A stretch of DNA of 64,000 nt, taken from positions 1,116,001 to 1,180,000 of the forward strand of contig NZ_QTJX01000002.1 in assembly GCF_003382275.1 (NCBI RefSeq). Direction: 5' to 3'. The stretch is from Flagellimonas nanhaiensis (GTDB taxonomy: Bacteria > Bacteroidota > Bacteroidia > Flavobacteriales > Flavobacteriaceae). The position numbers and the translations under genes are program-made. The notes under the pieces are model-generated. The model was given only the letters and a program-made list of their open reading frames with translations. It was not told the DNA's origin and made no database searches. Below are positions 46,950 through 56,785 of this stretch, in pieces. Within the stretch, counting starts at the first letter, position 1. Each line of letters begins with the position of its first letter.

Positions 46950-47855
46950 TTGAAACTGCTAAAAAATACAGCACTTAGGTCCTTTATACATTTCCAATGT
47001 GTAAAATGGGGGGTATTTTATTGTTTCGCTTTTTCAATTTCAAGTATTTCAGGGCAAACCCTGAACAAAATAGGCATCGATAATACCTATCCGTGGTGTA
47101 TTGTAGCTTACGATTCTCTAAAGCGCTCACCGGAAGAGCGCATTGACATGATAAAGAATCTAGGGTTTGAAAAGTATGCCTACGATTGGCGCAATGAACA
47201 TTTAGATGACACTTTTACTGAACTGGAGCTAGCAGCTAGGAACAATATTGAGATTATTGGGGTCTGGCTTTGGCTCAACGCAAAAAGAGATAGTCTTCAA
47301 CATTTAAGCGCTGATAACGAGCACTTACTGCAAATAATAAAGCAATTGGATCTTAAAACAACTTTTTGGGTCGGTTTTAACGGAAATTTCTTTGAAGGGT
47401 TAGATCAAGAACAATCTGTAAAAAAGGCAACGGATTTAGTGGGTTTCATTGCCGAGAAAGTAACGGCCATGGATTGCAAAATAGCGCTGTACAACCACAG
47501 TGGTTGGTTTGGGAATCCTCTGAATCAGCTAGAAGTTATTCAAAAGCTTCCAGAATTTAATATTGGCATCATCTATAACTTTCATCACGCCCATGGGGCT
47601 ATTAATGATTTTAATAACGTTGCAAATTCCATTGTTCCTTATTTAAAAGCAGTGAATCTAAACGGGATGGAGGTCGATGGAAAAAAAATCCTGCCAATAG
47701 GACACGGAAAACATGAAAAAGAAATGATTCGTACACTTCAAAAGTCGGGGTTCAAAGGCCCTTGGGGAATTTTGGGGCATGTGGCATCACGTGATGCAAA
47801 AGAGGTGCTTGAAGAAAATCTTAACGGACTCAAAGTATTACTGGCTCCTGAATAA
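46950..47855 (+). CDS. Exported TIM-barrel protein (sugar phosphate isomerase/epimerase-like)
   Basis: 301 residues from the TTG at 46950. The frame is open from 46812, but the promoter box at 46912-46919 lies inside that extension, so the TTG is preferred. It gives a signal-like N-terminus (WGVFYCFAFSISSISGQ). The domain follows the AP-endonuclease-2/xylose-isomerase-like TIM barrel (ERIDMIKNLGFEKYAYDWRNEH, IIGVWLWLNAKRDSL, IALYNHSGWFGNPL, IGIIYNFHHAHGA, HGKHEKEMI). Substrate unknown; the Glu and His ligands typical of the fold are partly visible. Head of a plus-strand trio under operator C. Confidence 0.78.
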   Translation: MKLLKNTALRSFIHFQCVKWGVFYCFAFSISSISGQTLNKIGIDNTYPWCIVAYDSLKRSPEERIDMIKNLGFEKYAYDWRNEHLDDTFTELELAARNNIEIIGVWLWLNAKRDSLQHLSADNEHLLQIIKQLDLKTTFWVGFNGNFFEGLDQEQSVKKATDLVGFIAEKVTAMDCKIALYNHSGWFGNPLNQLEVIQKLPEFNIGIIYNFHHAHGAINDFNNVANSIVPYLKAVNLNGMEVDGKKILPIGHGKHEKEMIRTLQKSGFKGPWGILGHVASRDAKEVLEENLNGLKVLLAPE

Positions 47856-47861
47856 GCTAAT

Positions 47862-48857
47862 ATGGGAATGATAAAAAAAACTGAACAGCATAAAAATCCT
47901 GGGGTGCACAGAAGAGAGTTTCTCAAAAAATCTACCCTAGCAGGTTCGGCTTTGATAATTGCACCACTCACAATTGCAAATGAAGGTATTTACTCAACTC
48001 AACCAACAAAGTATGAGCTTGATGTGTTTATATTTTCAAAACATCTGCAGTTTCTTAACTATCAAGATATGTGTGAGGCAGCAGCCGAAATGGGATTTGA
48101 TGGTTTGGACCTTACGGTGAGGCCAAAAGGTCACGTGCTCCCTGAAAGAGTATCCGAAGATCTTCCAAGAGCAGTTGAAGCTATGCGCGCAATGAGTTTT
48201 TCACCAACTTTGATGACCACAAATATTACTAATGCTGATAAAACAGTAAATATCGAAGTTCTGAAAGCTGCCAGCACCAATGGGTTTACTCATTATAGAA
48301 CCGGTTGGTTGGACTATCCAGAAAACAGAAGTATTCCCGAAAGCATAGAAGTCTATGCTGAGCAATTCAGAAAATTGGAATCGGTCAACAAAGAATTGAG
48401 TCTGATTGGATGCTATCAAAACCATTCTGGGAACCACGTAGGGGCACCTATTTGGGATTTGCCGCACCTTTTATCCAAAACAAACAACACCCATTTAGGA
48501 TGCCAATATGATATTAGACATGCTGTGGTTGAAGGAGGGAGAAGCTGGGAGCTCGGGTTAAGAAACATTGCTTCCCATATCAAGACGATAGCCATTAAGG
48601 ATTTTAAATGGGGAATTGTAAATGGAAAAAGGAAGCCTATAAACACTCCTTTAGGGAAAGGGATGGTCGATTTTAAAAGATATTTTTCCTTACTTAGAAA
48701 ATATGGCGTGCAAGTACCTGTTTCCTTACATTTTGAATATGGATTGGGCGGTGCGGAGCATGGAAATTCAGAAATTACAATAGAGCCAAAAAAAGTTTTT
48801 GAGCAAATGAAAAATGACCTCAGTTTCCTTAGAAATACTTGGAAAGAGGTCCAATAA
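47862..48857 (+). CDS. Tat-exported sugar-isomerase/epimerase-like TIM-barrel protein
   Basis: 331 residues. A twin-arginine signal, HRREFLKKSTLAGSALIIAP, so the folded protein is sent to the periplasm. The xylose-isomerase-like TIM barrel shows MCEAAAEMGFDGLDLTVRP, IGCYQNHSGNHVG, CQYDIRHAVVEGG and VSLHFEYGLGGAEHG. Such proteins isomerise or epimerise sugars. It starts 6 bp after the first barrel protein stop; the RraA-like gene overlaps its end by a few bases of frame. Substrate unknown; likely a uronic acid given the context. Confidence 0.85.
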   Translation: MGMIKKTEQHKNPGVHRREFLKKSTLAGSALIIAPLTIANEGIYSTQPTKYELDVFIFSKHLQFLNYQDMCEAAAEMGFDGLDLTVRPKGHVLPERVSEDLPRAVEAMRAMSFSPTLMTTNITNADKTVNIEVLKAASTNGFTHYRTGWLDYPENRSIPESIEVYAEQFRKLESVNKELSLIGCYQNHSGNHVGAPIWDLPHLLSKTNNTHLGCQYDIRHAVVEGGRSWELGLRNIASHIKTIAIKDFKWGIVNGKRKPINTPLGKGMVDFKRYFSLLRKYGVQVPVSLHFEYGLGGAEHGNSEITIEPKKVFEQMKNDLSFLRNTWKEVQ

Positions 48858-48880
48858 ACCTACCGAAAGAACTAGTTTTT

Positions 48881-49600
48881 ATGGGAAATATAGATGCCTC
48901 CACAATAGAGAAATTAAAAAAGGTAAGTACCGCCACTGTTGCTACATGCCTTTTTAAAAAGGGTCTAAAAAATCAATTCATCCAAAATGTTGGGCCATTA
49001 CGCTCCATGAAGGAAACCATGGTTGGGACTGCCTTTACATTGCGTTACATTCCCGCGCGAGAGGATTTAAATCCCATTGAAGTATTCAGAGATCCCAAAC
49101 ATTTGCAACGGGTAGCAGTTGAGCAATGTCCTGTAGGAGGTGTATTGGTCATCGACAGTAGAAAAGATTCACGTGCGGCTTCTGCAGGCTCCATTCTGGT
49201 TACCCGACTCTTAAAGAGAGGTGTGGCCGGAATAGTCACGGATGGAGGTTTTAGAGATTCCGCGGAAATAGCAGAACTGGATATTCCTTCGTTCCACAAT
49301 AGACCTTCTGCTCCCACCAACTTGACCCTGCATCAGGCTATAGCAATCAACGAACCTATTGGTTGTGGTGATGTTGCGGTGTTTCCGGGTGATATAATAG
49401 TGGGAGATAATGATGGGGTTATGGTAATACCTTCAGGCATAGCCAATGGAGTGGCCGAGGAATGCCTTGAAATGACTCTCTATGAAGAATATGTAATAGA
49501 AAATGTTGAGGAGGGTAAATCAATAATTGGTTTGTATCCTCTAACGGAAAAATCTCATGAGGTTGGTTTTGAAAAATGGAAAAAGAAGATAAAAGACTAA
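48881..49600 (+). CDS. RraA/HMG-aldolase family protein
   Basis: 239 residues from the ATG at 48881 (frame opens 48839). The family core is intact: CPVGGVLVIDSRKDSRAASAGS, then VTDGGFRDSAEI with the Arg-Asp pair that binds metal and pyruvate in HMG/CHA aldolases, and HNRPSAPTN and VFPGDIIVGDNDGVMVIP. Aldolase members split 4-hydroxy-2-oxo acids to pyruvate plus an aldehyde or keto acid; the RraA branch instead inhibits RNase E, which Bacteroidota lack in that form. Third gene of a trio under operator C. A catabolic lyase role is favoured. Confidence 0.82.
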   Translation: MGNIDASTIEKLKKVSTATVATCLFKKGLKNQFIQNVGPLRSMKETMVGTAFTLRYIPAREDLNPIEVFRDPKHLQRVAVEQCPVGGVLVIDSRKDSRAASAGSILVTRLLKRGVAGIVTDGGFRDSAEIAELDIPSFHNRPSAPTNLTLHQAIAINEPIGCGDVAVFPGDIIVGDNDGVMVIPSGIANGVAEECLEMTLYEEYVIENVEEGKSIIGLYPLTEKSHEVGFEKWKKKIKD

Positions 49601-49916
49601 CTAGAATCTATATTCTGACCAAAACCACCATAAAAAGGTCTGTAAACAATTAACCCCAATAATTTTAAATGTCAAGTTTTTGATGAGGTTGAATCTTTCC
49701 TTTAAGCTGCAGTTTTAAGTTTTTGTCAAAAGATCTTTTCAGAAGTGCCTTGACCTTCAGATTTCCGCAACATTTTACATTCCAAATTGGCCTTTAGCAG
49801 AATTTGTGGGTATTCAGCATTATCTTGCATACTGTCATCGTGTTATGAATCATAATTGTAATGGGGTTAATGGCTTTGACTTGGGTAAGTTTACATTTGA
49901 TTGAAGGTAAATATAT
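49601..49916. other. Intergenic region with a promoter-like box
   Basis: 316 bp without a gene. TACATTTG at 49892-49899 matches the TAnnTTTG box and lies about 17 bp before the next gene start, but no good TTG partner is at the usual distance. No operator-like palindrome is seen. Confidence 0.35.
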
Positions 49917-51509
49917 ATGAAGTTGTTTAAGAACTTGTCAATTACGTTTCTGATACTCTTTTCTTGGTTAATTCATTCCCAAGAAGACGAGTATTTTGTG
50001 GGAAAACTGGTTGATTCATCAAACAATTTACCTGTTGTATATGCCACAATACAATTAAAGGGACAATCAATTGGAATAATCTCAAATTTGGACGGAAGCT
50101 TTAAGATTCCTAAACATTATGTGGATATTGGAAATGAGGTTCTAATTTCCTGCATTGGTTATGAGGCACTTGAAGTAAAACTTTCAAACGTAGCATCAAG
50201 TCAGCCTAGTGTTATTAAAATGAACATTGAAGCCATAGAATTGGATAGCGTGACCCTTTATGCGGAAAAAAGAAAAAAACTAACCCCACGTAAAATTGTA
50301 AAAGAGGCAATTAAGGCTATCCCGGAAAACTATGCTCTAAATTTCTTTTCCCTATTAGGATATTATCGTGAATATCAATTGGAAAGAGGGAAGTATGTGA
50401 ACTTAAGTGAGGCATCTGTGGAAGTTTTTGATAAAGGTTTCAGTGAAATAGACCGACTTACAACAAAAGTTAGAATTTATGACCGTAGGGAAACCAATGA
50501 TTTCGAAATAGATACTTTGGCCCGCTTGCCTTATGATTATGAAACAAGAAAAAAGACGATCACTAATGCCTTTCTTAGCGATTATGGAGGAAACGAATTC
50601 GTAATCTTACGAATACATGACCCGATTAGGAATTACAATATAGATTCTTTTGATTTTGTAAATGAGCTGCAATCTGATTTTCTAAAAAACCACTCTTTTT
50701 CAGCTTTGGGAAATCTGTCGTTGGGTGCTGATCTGTTATCGGTAATAACCTTTAAGAGAAACCACCCGGACTACGTGGTAAAGGGTAAGCTATTCATTTC
50801 AAAGTACGATTTTTCCATTCACAAGATTGAATATGCTATTTATAATAAAGAGGTTACAAGGAAAAAACAGGAAAACGATGGGTTATGGGAGAACAGCAGA
50901 CTAATTTTTGAAACAATTACCGAATATCAAAAAGTAGGAGGTAAGATGTACCTCAATTATTCAAGTTTTCAAAATTCCTTTAAATTGAAATCTCCTTCAG
51001 CCTTTCGCATAGAAGAAATTTCGTTGCTCCCGGGGAAGAAATGTATAGCCATAAAATTTAATTCAAAACCTGATGCAAAAAGCGCTACAAAGCGGAATCT
51101 TTATTCCATAAAATTCAAGAACAAAAAGGTGAGGGTCAATTCTATTGAAATTGATGATAAAACAGTTTTGCTTTACCCAGAATTGAATGAAGTAGATATG
51201 AAGGCAGCGGTGAATTCCTTAAAGAGTGATGTTTGGAATAACAATGATGAAACTAAAATTATTGATGTCAAAGTTGATAATATAACGAGCGAAAATGGAG
51301 ATGTCCTGGGCGAGGATTTTATCAAAACGTATTATCAATTTAGAGAATTCTTTGTACATAAAGTGAATGAAAAAGCTTCATATCCTACCGAAGGACCATT
51401 TATGGACATGGAAAAACCATTTTTTGGTGAGCAGCAGATTGCGCCAACAAAAAGGGAACTTGAAATTTGGATGAACACGCCTTTAAAAACATTGAATACA
51501 TCGGAATGA
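49917..51509 (+). CDS. Exported protein with carboxypeptidase-regulatory-like domain
   Basis: 530 residues. Signal peptide ends FSWLIHSQ. The regulatory-like beta-sandwich of TonB-dependent-receptor type follows (about 25-110: GKLVDSSNNLPVVYATIQLKG, SNLDGSFKIP), and then a large C-terminal domain (GYYREYQLERGKYVNLSEAS, DYVVKGKLFISKYDFSIHKIEY, FETITEYQKVGGKMYLNYSSF). This architecture is common in Bacteroidota, in proteins said to work with outer-membrane receptors. Function unknown. Its stop overlaps the next gene start (ATGA at 51506-51509), so the two are coupled. Confidence 0.85.
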   Translation: MKLFKNLSITFLILFSWLIHSQEDEYFVGKLVDSSNNLPVVYATIQLKGQSIGIISNLDGSFKIPKHYVDIGNEVLISCIGYEALEVKLSNVASSQPSVIKMNIEAIELDSVTLYAEKRKKLTPRKIVKEAIKAIPENYALNFFSLLGYYREYQLERGKYVNLSEASVEVFDKGFSEIDRLTTKVRIYDRRETNDFEIDTLARLPYDYETRKKTITNAFLSDYGGNEFVILRIHDPIRNYNIDSFDFVNELQSDFLKNHSFSALGNLSLGADLLSVITFKRNHPDYVVKGKLFISKYDFSIHKIEYAIYNKEVTRKKQENDGLWENSRLIFETITEYQKVGGKMYLNYSSFQNSFKLKSPSAFRIEEISLLPGKKCIAIKFNSKPDAKSATKRNLYSIKFKNKKVRVNSIEIDDKTVLLYPELNEVDMKAAVNSLKSDVWNNNDETKIIDVKVDNITSENGDVLGEDFIKTYYQFREFFVHKVNEKASYPTEGPFMDMEKPFFGEQQIAPTKRELEIWMNTPLKTLNTSE

Positions 51510-53866
51510 GTTATGTTAGAAATATGTTGAAAAAGTACTCTGAGAGTTCAATTTTGTTTTTTTCAACTCTGTTCATTTTAACTTCACCAGACCTTCTCGG
51601 TCAAAGAGCAAGTTCATTGTTGATGAATGAGGTTAAAACCTTTTTTAGCCCACTTAGGGAAAACGTGTTTCTCCATTTGAACAAAACAACTTTTATTAAA
51701 GGTGAGAACATTTGGTTTGCAGCTTATGTTTACGATCAGAATGAAGAGCTTCCTTCTGTGTCAACATCAAATCTTCACGTTGCACTTTATAATTCTAAAG
51801 GGCAGGAGGTTAAGAAAGAAATAATTTATGTTGAGCATGGTATTGGGCATGGTCAATTTCTGATTGATGAGAATTTTACGGATTCTTCTTATTACATAAA
51901 AGCTTGGACCAATTGGATGAACAACTTTGAAGAAGTAAAAGCATATTGGCAAAGGATAGAGATTCTCAATTCGGGTTCAAGATTAAATGCCATGAACACT
52001 GAACCCACCATTGACTATACGCCTTTGGTCGATGTTTTTCCGGAAGGGGGTAAAATTATTTCCTCAGCCAACAATGTCATTGGATTTCAAATTAAAAACG
52101 CCTTTTCAAAAACTAACCCAGTAGAATCCATTGCCTTGTTGGATGATCAAGGTGGCGTCAAAGACAATGGTATTTCGTTTGACGCATATGGTTATGGGAA
52201 ATTCAATATGTATATAGAGCACTCCAAAGAGTATCAGCTGAGGGTCACTTTTAAGAATGGAAATGAGATTTTTAAAACACTGCCTCAGGCAACCGAAGAA
52301 GGTATAAACGTCAATGTAGCTTCAATAAGTTCTTCCTACATAAACCTTGCGGTCAATACCAATCCAGCTACTTTGGAAAAAGAACGGGGAAATGTGCAAT
52401 TTTTACTTTTCAAAAAGAACACTAGGTCTTTTGTAAAAGAATTGATATTGGATTCTACAAGTACAATTATAAAAATTCCCAAAAAGTCTCTTTATGGTGG
52501 TTTAAATTCGATTACCTTGTTCAATTCTGACCTTATTCCTCAATCGGAACGGCTTGTTTTCAATGACCATGGACTGGTTGGTGGGGGGAAAGAGCTGAAA
52601 GTTGGCTATGAATATAATGGCACTAAGGATTCAGTAGTGCTAAGTGTCGCTCTTAACAATAAAGCGGACAGTTTAGCACATCTGAGTGTTTCTGTTCTTC
52701 CGGCAAGGTCCATAGCTTACCGTCCAAGGCAAAATATTGTTTCTTCCATGCTGGTAGAACCTTATATAAAGAATGCATTCAGAGGTGTGGGAAGAAATCT
52801 GGAACTCAACAATAGACAATCATTGTTGAACACCGAACTTCAATTGCTATTGAATGGAGGAGGGAGTTATCCGTGGAAGCTTATTGAAACCGGAGAATGG
52901 GAAGAAACGTTCAACATTGAGAACGGTATTGGCCTATCTGGAAAGATTTTGGATGCGGATTTGGGCAATGAAGAACAAATTTGGTTCTACACTAAAGAAA
53001 TGGGCAATGCTTTCTATACACTGTTGGAAGAGGATAAATCCTTCTCTGTTAACCAGATTCTATATGAGGGAGATTCATTGTTCATCTCAGTATTCGATAA
53101 AAAAGGAAAACTAAGAAAGCCAAAAGTTGAGGTTAACTTAGATATGGGCAATACTGAAAATGCAGTACAAATTCCTAAGCAAGAATTTGTTTCTGAGTTT
53201 TATCCAGAACTCGACCCCACTGAAACTGGGATGTCTTTATTAGAGCCAGAAACGATCAACTTGGATGAAGTTGTTCTGGAGGGACGTCGAAATAGAATCG
53301 GAGGATCATATCTTGGTTATGCAAATCATCAGGTTACCAAGGAAGATGCCAATAGGTATGGCTCTCTTACAATTTATTTGCGGCGACTTGGATTTAGGGT
53401 GTCCGTTGAAAATTCTAGATTGGTGGTTGCTTCAAATCGATTTCCACATCCGGTGTTGCCCATATTTGTTGATGGAATGTACAGTAATGGAACAGAATTG
53501 ATAGACTGGCCTCTTAGCTTGGTATCAAGAATTTCATACGATTCAAACTCACCTAAAGCAATCTCCATAACCTTGAACCGACAAAGTCGAGCTAAAGAAA
53601 AGAAGTATGAAGTGCTGCCCATAGCACATGGCTATGCCTTTTCAACTCCTTATGAAGCACCTAATTATCTAAGTATTAAAGATGAGGTATTCCAATTATT
53701 AGGAGCTATCCACTGGGAACCTAATTTAACACTAAGAGCCGATTTAGAATCTCATATCAGTTTTCATTCATTTGAACAAGAACAATTTATAATTCATTTT
53801 GAAGGAATAGATTCAAATGGGAAATTGATCTCGCAAAAAGAGTTCATTTCACTAAGACAGAATTGA
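51506..53866 (+). CDS. MG2-domain (alpha-2-macroglobulin-like) outer-membrane protein with plug-like end
   Basis: 786 residues from the ATG at 51506. The signal peptide ends SPDLLGQ. An MG2-type fold is seen early: NVFLHLNKTTFIKGENIWFAAYVYD, HGIGHGQFLIDE, YYIKAWTNWMNNF. Later parts include LDEVVLEGRRNRIGGSYLGYANHQVTKEDANRYG, TonB-plug-like. The gene overlaps its upstream partner by four bases. Such paired genes occur widely in Bacteroidota, but the substrate or partner is unknown. Outer membrane or periplasm. Confidence 0.82.
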   Translation: MSYVRNMLKKYSESSILFFSTLFILTSPDLLGQRASSLLMNEVKTFFSPLRENVFLHLNKTTFIKGENIWFAAYVYDQNEELPSVSTSNLHVALYNSKGQEVKKEIIYVEHGIGHGQFLIDENFTDSSYYIKAWTNWMNNFEEVKAYWQRIEILNSGSRLNAMNTEPTIDYTPLVDVFPEGGKIISSANNVIGFQIKNAFSKTNPVESIALLDDQGGVKDNGISFDAYGYGKFNMYIEHSKEYQLRVTFKNGNEIFKTLPQATEEGINVNVASISSSYINLAVNTNPATLEKERGNVQFLLFKKNTRSFVKELILDSTSTIIKIPKKSLYGGLNSITLFNSDLIPQSERLVFNDHGLVGGGKELKVGYEYNGTKDSVVLSVALNNKADSLAHLSVSVLPARSIAYRPRQNIVSSMLVEPYIKNAFRGVGRNLELNNRQSLLNTELQLLLNGGGSYPWKLIETGEWEETFNIENGIGLSGKILDADLGNEEQIWFYTKEMGNAFYTLLEEDKSFSVNQILYEGDSLFISVFDKKGKLRKPKVEVNLDMGNTENAVQIPKQEFVSEFYPELDPTETGMSLLEPETINLDEVVLEGRRNRIGGSYLGYANHQVTKEDANRYGSLTIYLRRLGFRVSVENSRLVVASNRFPHPVLPIFVDGMYSNGTELIDWPLSLVSRISYDSNSPKAISITLNRQSRAKEKKYEVLPIAHGYAFSTPYEAPNYLSIKDEVFQLLGAIHWEPNLTLRADLESHISFHSFEQEQFIIHFEGIDSNGKLISQKEFISLRQN

Positions 53867-53916
53867 TGGGCCCTTAGATAGATAAAAAGGAATGTGGTCT
53901 TCAATGTTTGGATTAA

Positions 53917-54663
53917 TTAAAAAGCCAACCTCTTGAGCAGTTCTTCCTTTCGTCGCACGGCAACCTCAATTTTGGAACCATCCAACAAGGTCACGTAACC
54001 TCCCTTTCCTTTAATATAGTTGTCCACAAAGGACAGATTTATCAAATGGGATTTGTGGATTCTAAAAAAGTTGTGACTGCCAAGGATTTCCTCAAAATAT
54101 TTTAATGTTTTGGCGGCGGTAACCTTCTTGTTGGTAACCGTATGTACATGGGTGTAATTAGCATCTGATTGAAATCGAACGATATTATTGATTTCAATCA
54201 TGGTAAATCCTTCAACTGTTGGTATTGCCATTCTTTTGGGTTGAACAATTCCGTCCTTGAAGTTGTGGAAAAGGACATCTATTTTCTGCGAGGTCTCTTT
54301 AAGACTCCGGTTATGAACAATCTTTTGGACGGCATTTTCCAAATCTTCAGAGGCAATAGGTTTTAGGAGATAGTCCAAAGCAGAAAACTTAAATGCCTTT
54401 AGGGCGTAGGTGTCATATGAAGTGGTGAAAACTACCTCAAAATCCATTTTGGGCAGAAGGGAAAGCAAGTCAAACCCGGTAGCGTTGTTCAAGTGTACGT
54501 CCAAAAAAACAACATCGGGTTGGGTAACCTTAATTTGTTGTTCGGCCTCTTCAATTGTTTTGCAGTTGGAAATTATTTTGATACTGTCCTTGTGCCTCTG
54601 CAAGAGTTCGGTCAGTCTATCGATGCAATGTTGTTCGTCATCAACGATTATAGCGTTCAGCAT
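53917..54663 (-). CDS. LytTR-family response regulator
   Basis: 248 residues. Receiver domain with D8/D9, phospho-acceptor D55 in VVFLDVHL and a Lys in YLLKPIASED; LytTR DNA-binding domain at about 145-245 (MIEINNIVRFQSDANYTHVH, FFRIHKSHLINLSFVDNYI). It starts 4 bp after the histidine kinase stop, a classical LytS-LytR pair. Related to, but not identical with, the orphan regulator at 11200. The targets may include the divergent paralogue operon at 56786. It is convergent with the MG2-type gene. Confidence 0.95.
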   Translation of the reverse strand: MLNAIIVDDEQHCIDRLTELLQRHKDSIKIISNCKTIEEAEQQIKVTQPDVVFLDVHLNNATGFDLLSLLPKMDFEVVFTTSYDTYALKAFKFSALDYLLKPIASEDLENAVQKIVHNRSLKETSQKIDVLFHNFKDGIVQPKRMAIPTVEGFTMIEINNIVRFQSDANYTHVHTVTNKKVTAAKTLKYFEEILGSHNFFRIHKSHLINLSFVDNYIKGKGGYVTLLDGSKIEVAVRRKEELLKRLAF

Positions 54664-54667
54664 GCTT

Positions 54668-56464
54668 CTAAAATTGAAGTTCTAATGGTAATTTTAGCTC
54701 TACCCGAAGCCCTTCGGGCTTATCAATCATTTTGATGGAGCTCATTGTATTTTTTGCTTGGTTGATGATGTCCAATCGGTTGCCGGTAATCTTAACTCCC
54801 AACGAACTTTTCTGGTTGTTTGCAGGCATATTTTTGGAACGACCTGCCCCATTATCTTCCACAATACACAGAATCATTTCGCCTTCTTTCTTGATTTCTA
54901 TATTGATTTGACCACCGTTTTCTTTTTTAGCTATCCCGTGCCATATGCTGTTCTCAATGAACGGTTGAAGAATTAAGGGAGGGACCAAGGTGTTATCCAT
55001 TTCAATGTCTTTGTCTACCTTAATGTCATATTTGAACTCGTCCCTTAGTCGTAGGCTTTCCAATTGTATGTAGAGCTTTATTAATTCCAAATCTTCCTCA
55101 AGAGTGATCCACTTCTTTTCTGAATTCTCAAGAATGGAACGTGTAAGCTTGGCAAACTTGACCAAATACTCATTGGCCTGCTCTGTATCATTCTTTGAAA
55201 TGAAATCACTGATTGAATTTAGAGAGTTAAAAATGAAATGGGGATTCATCTGTGAGCGAAGTGCCTTCAATTCGGTTTCGGCCACCTTGGCTTTGAATTC
55301 GGCCACCTTCTTTTTTTCTAAGGCATCACGCCGGCGTTTATATAGAAAATAGCCTATAACTGAAATCAGGCCCAGCAGAATTGCTCCAATCAGATACCCG
55401 TTTTTGACCAGCTGCTGTCTTTTTATTTCCTCGTTGGCCTCTGCTTCTTGTCTTTCCATCTGAAATTCCATTTCCTTTCGGGTCAATTCAGATTTCTTTT
55501 CCTCGTTCAGCACACTATCTCTGAGCTGAATATGTTCCTTGTAGGCATCCAGTGCCTCCGCTGTTCTTCCTTCCTGTTCATAAACCGTACTGAGTACTTT
55601 CCAGGAATCTGCCTGCCATTCCACTGCTTCGATCTCTTTAGAGAGGAGAAGGGCCTTCTCCCCATTTTCCCGGGCCAAATCGTACTTTTCCAACAAAACA
55701 TTAACTTTACCGATACTGTTCAATGCCGAAGCTTCAATATATTTATTGCCTATTTTTTGAGCAAGAATCGCTGCATCTTGATAGTGCTCCAAGGCTCTTG
55801 GGTACTGCTCTAGATTTTTGTATGCCAAACCCAAGTTGTTGGTGATAGCGGCCACAAAGAGGTCATTTTTTTCCTGCTGGGCCAATGCCAAGGCTTTTTC
55901 CAGATAAGATATGCCTTCCTTAAAATTGCCAATATCGTTATAAACAATGGCCATATTGGAAAGAGCCCTTATTTCGTTGGGAACGTTGCCCAATGATTGT
56001 GAAGCGGTCAAAAAGGCTCGATAATTCTCCAAAGCTTTATCATACTCCTTTAAATCAGCATGTATATTTCCAATATTGCTCAATAAGCTGGAAGTTAACT
56101 GCTTGTCCTGTATGGTTTGACTCAAACCCAATGCTTTTTGGTAAGCATCCAATGCATTCAGGTTGTCTGCCAGAACGTAGTGCAGATTTCCTTTTTGACG
56201 CAAACCAAGGGCCTCTCCTTTCTTCCATTGTATCTCGGAGGATATGGCAATGGCCTCTTCTACATAGGGGAAAGCCTCTGAGGGATTGGAGTAGGTCATT
56301 GTACTCACAGCTTGTATCAACAGGCCAACCCTTACGGAATCTCTCTTTACATATAAGCTCAATTCTTGCTGTAACGAATCAAGCTCGCTCTTTTGGGAAA
56401 AAGACCAAAGTGAGAAGAAAGAAAATAAAAAGAGGAAAAAGGTTTTACGGGTTAGGTCTGACAT
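54668..56464 (-). CDS. LytS-type sensor histidine kinase with N-terminal TPR array
   Basis: 598 residues from the ATG at 56464 (frame opens at 56524). Signal peptide ends LWSFSQ. About six TPR repeats (GNLHYVLADNLNALDAYQKA, GNIHADLKEYDKALENYRA, NNLGLAYKNLEQYPRALEHY) sit in the periplasm, followed by a membrane helix (GYLIGAILLGLISVIGYFLY) and a cytoplasmic coiled coil. The His_kinase domain has the RSQMNPHFIFNSLNSI box with the phosphorylated His, and the ATPase end IENSIWHGIAKKENGG and VEDNGAGRS. It senses an unknown envelope signal and phosphorylates the LytTR regulator downstream. Confidence 0.95.
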   Translation of the reverse strand: MSDLTRKTFFLFLFSFFSLWSFSQKSELDSLQQELSLYVKRDSVRVGLLIQAVSTMTYSNPSEAFPYVEEAIAISSEIQWKKGEALGLRQKGNLHYVLADNLNALDAYQKALGLSQTIQDKQLTSSLLSNIGNIHADLKEYDKALENYRAFLTASQSLGNVPNEIRALSNMAIVYNDIGNFKEGISYLEKALALAQQEKNDLFVAAITNNLGLAYKNLEQYPRALEHYQDAAILAQKIGNKYIEASALNSIGKVNVLLEKYDLARENGEKALLLSKEIEAVEWQADSWKVLSTVYEQEGRTAEALDAYKEHIQLRDSVLNEEKKSELTRKEMEFQMERQEAEANEEIKRQQLVKNGYLIGAILLGLISVIGYFLYKRRRDALEKKKVAEFKAKVAETELKALRSQMNPHFIFNSLNSISDFISKNDTEQANEYLVKFAKLTRSILENSEKKWITLEEDLELIKLYIQLESLRLRDEFKYDIKVDKDIEMDNTLVPPLILQPFIENSIWHGIAKKENGGQINIEIKKEGEMILCIVEDNGAGRSKNMPANNQKSSLGVKITGNRLDIINQAKNTMSSIKMIDKPEGLRVELKLPLELQF

Positions 56465-56524
56465 GCTTGGAGGTTGATGTAACCCAAATTTAAACGTTTT
56501 GGCCCCATTGTCAAGTATTTGCAC

Positions 56525-56785
56525 CCAAGGATTACGGAAATCCCTCAGATAAGAACGGTTATATTGAATAACCCTACGTAGAATAAGTGGACATGGTTTA
56601 GGGCCGAGGGAATGTCTAGCTTAGATGTTCCAATTCCATGGCCGGTTTTTTAAGCAAACAAAATGTCGCTGTTTTTCCCTCTTTTTTTGATGTTTCTGTG
56701 AGGCTGGAAAACGGTCGTCAATACCGATAATGGTCTGATATTGAATATGGAGGGTTTTGTAACTTGGGAGTAAATCAAATTAAAG
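56525..56785. other. Divergent promoter region, two-component pair and paralogue operon
   Basis: 261 bp between two divergent starts. It contains a short repeat GGTTAT...ATAACC near 56556-56571 but no TAnnTTTG box I would trust on either side. No gene. Confidence 0.35.

Noticed and set aside
48881-49600. RraA as RNase E inhibitor
   Set aside because: It lies in a metabolic operon and keeps the aldolase-type Arg-Asp pair, so a catabolic enzyme is more likely.
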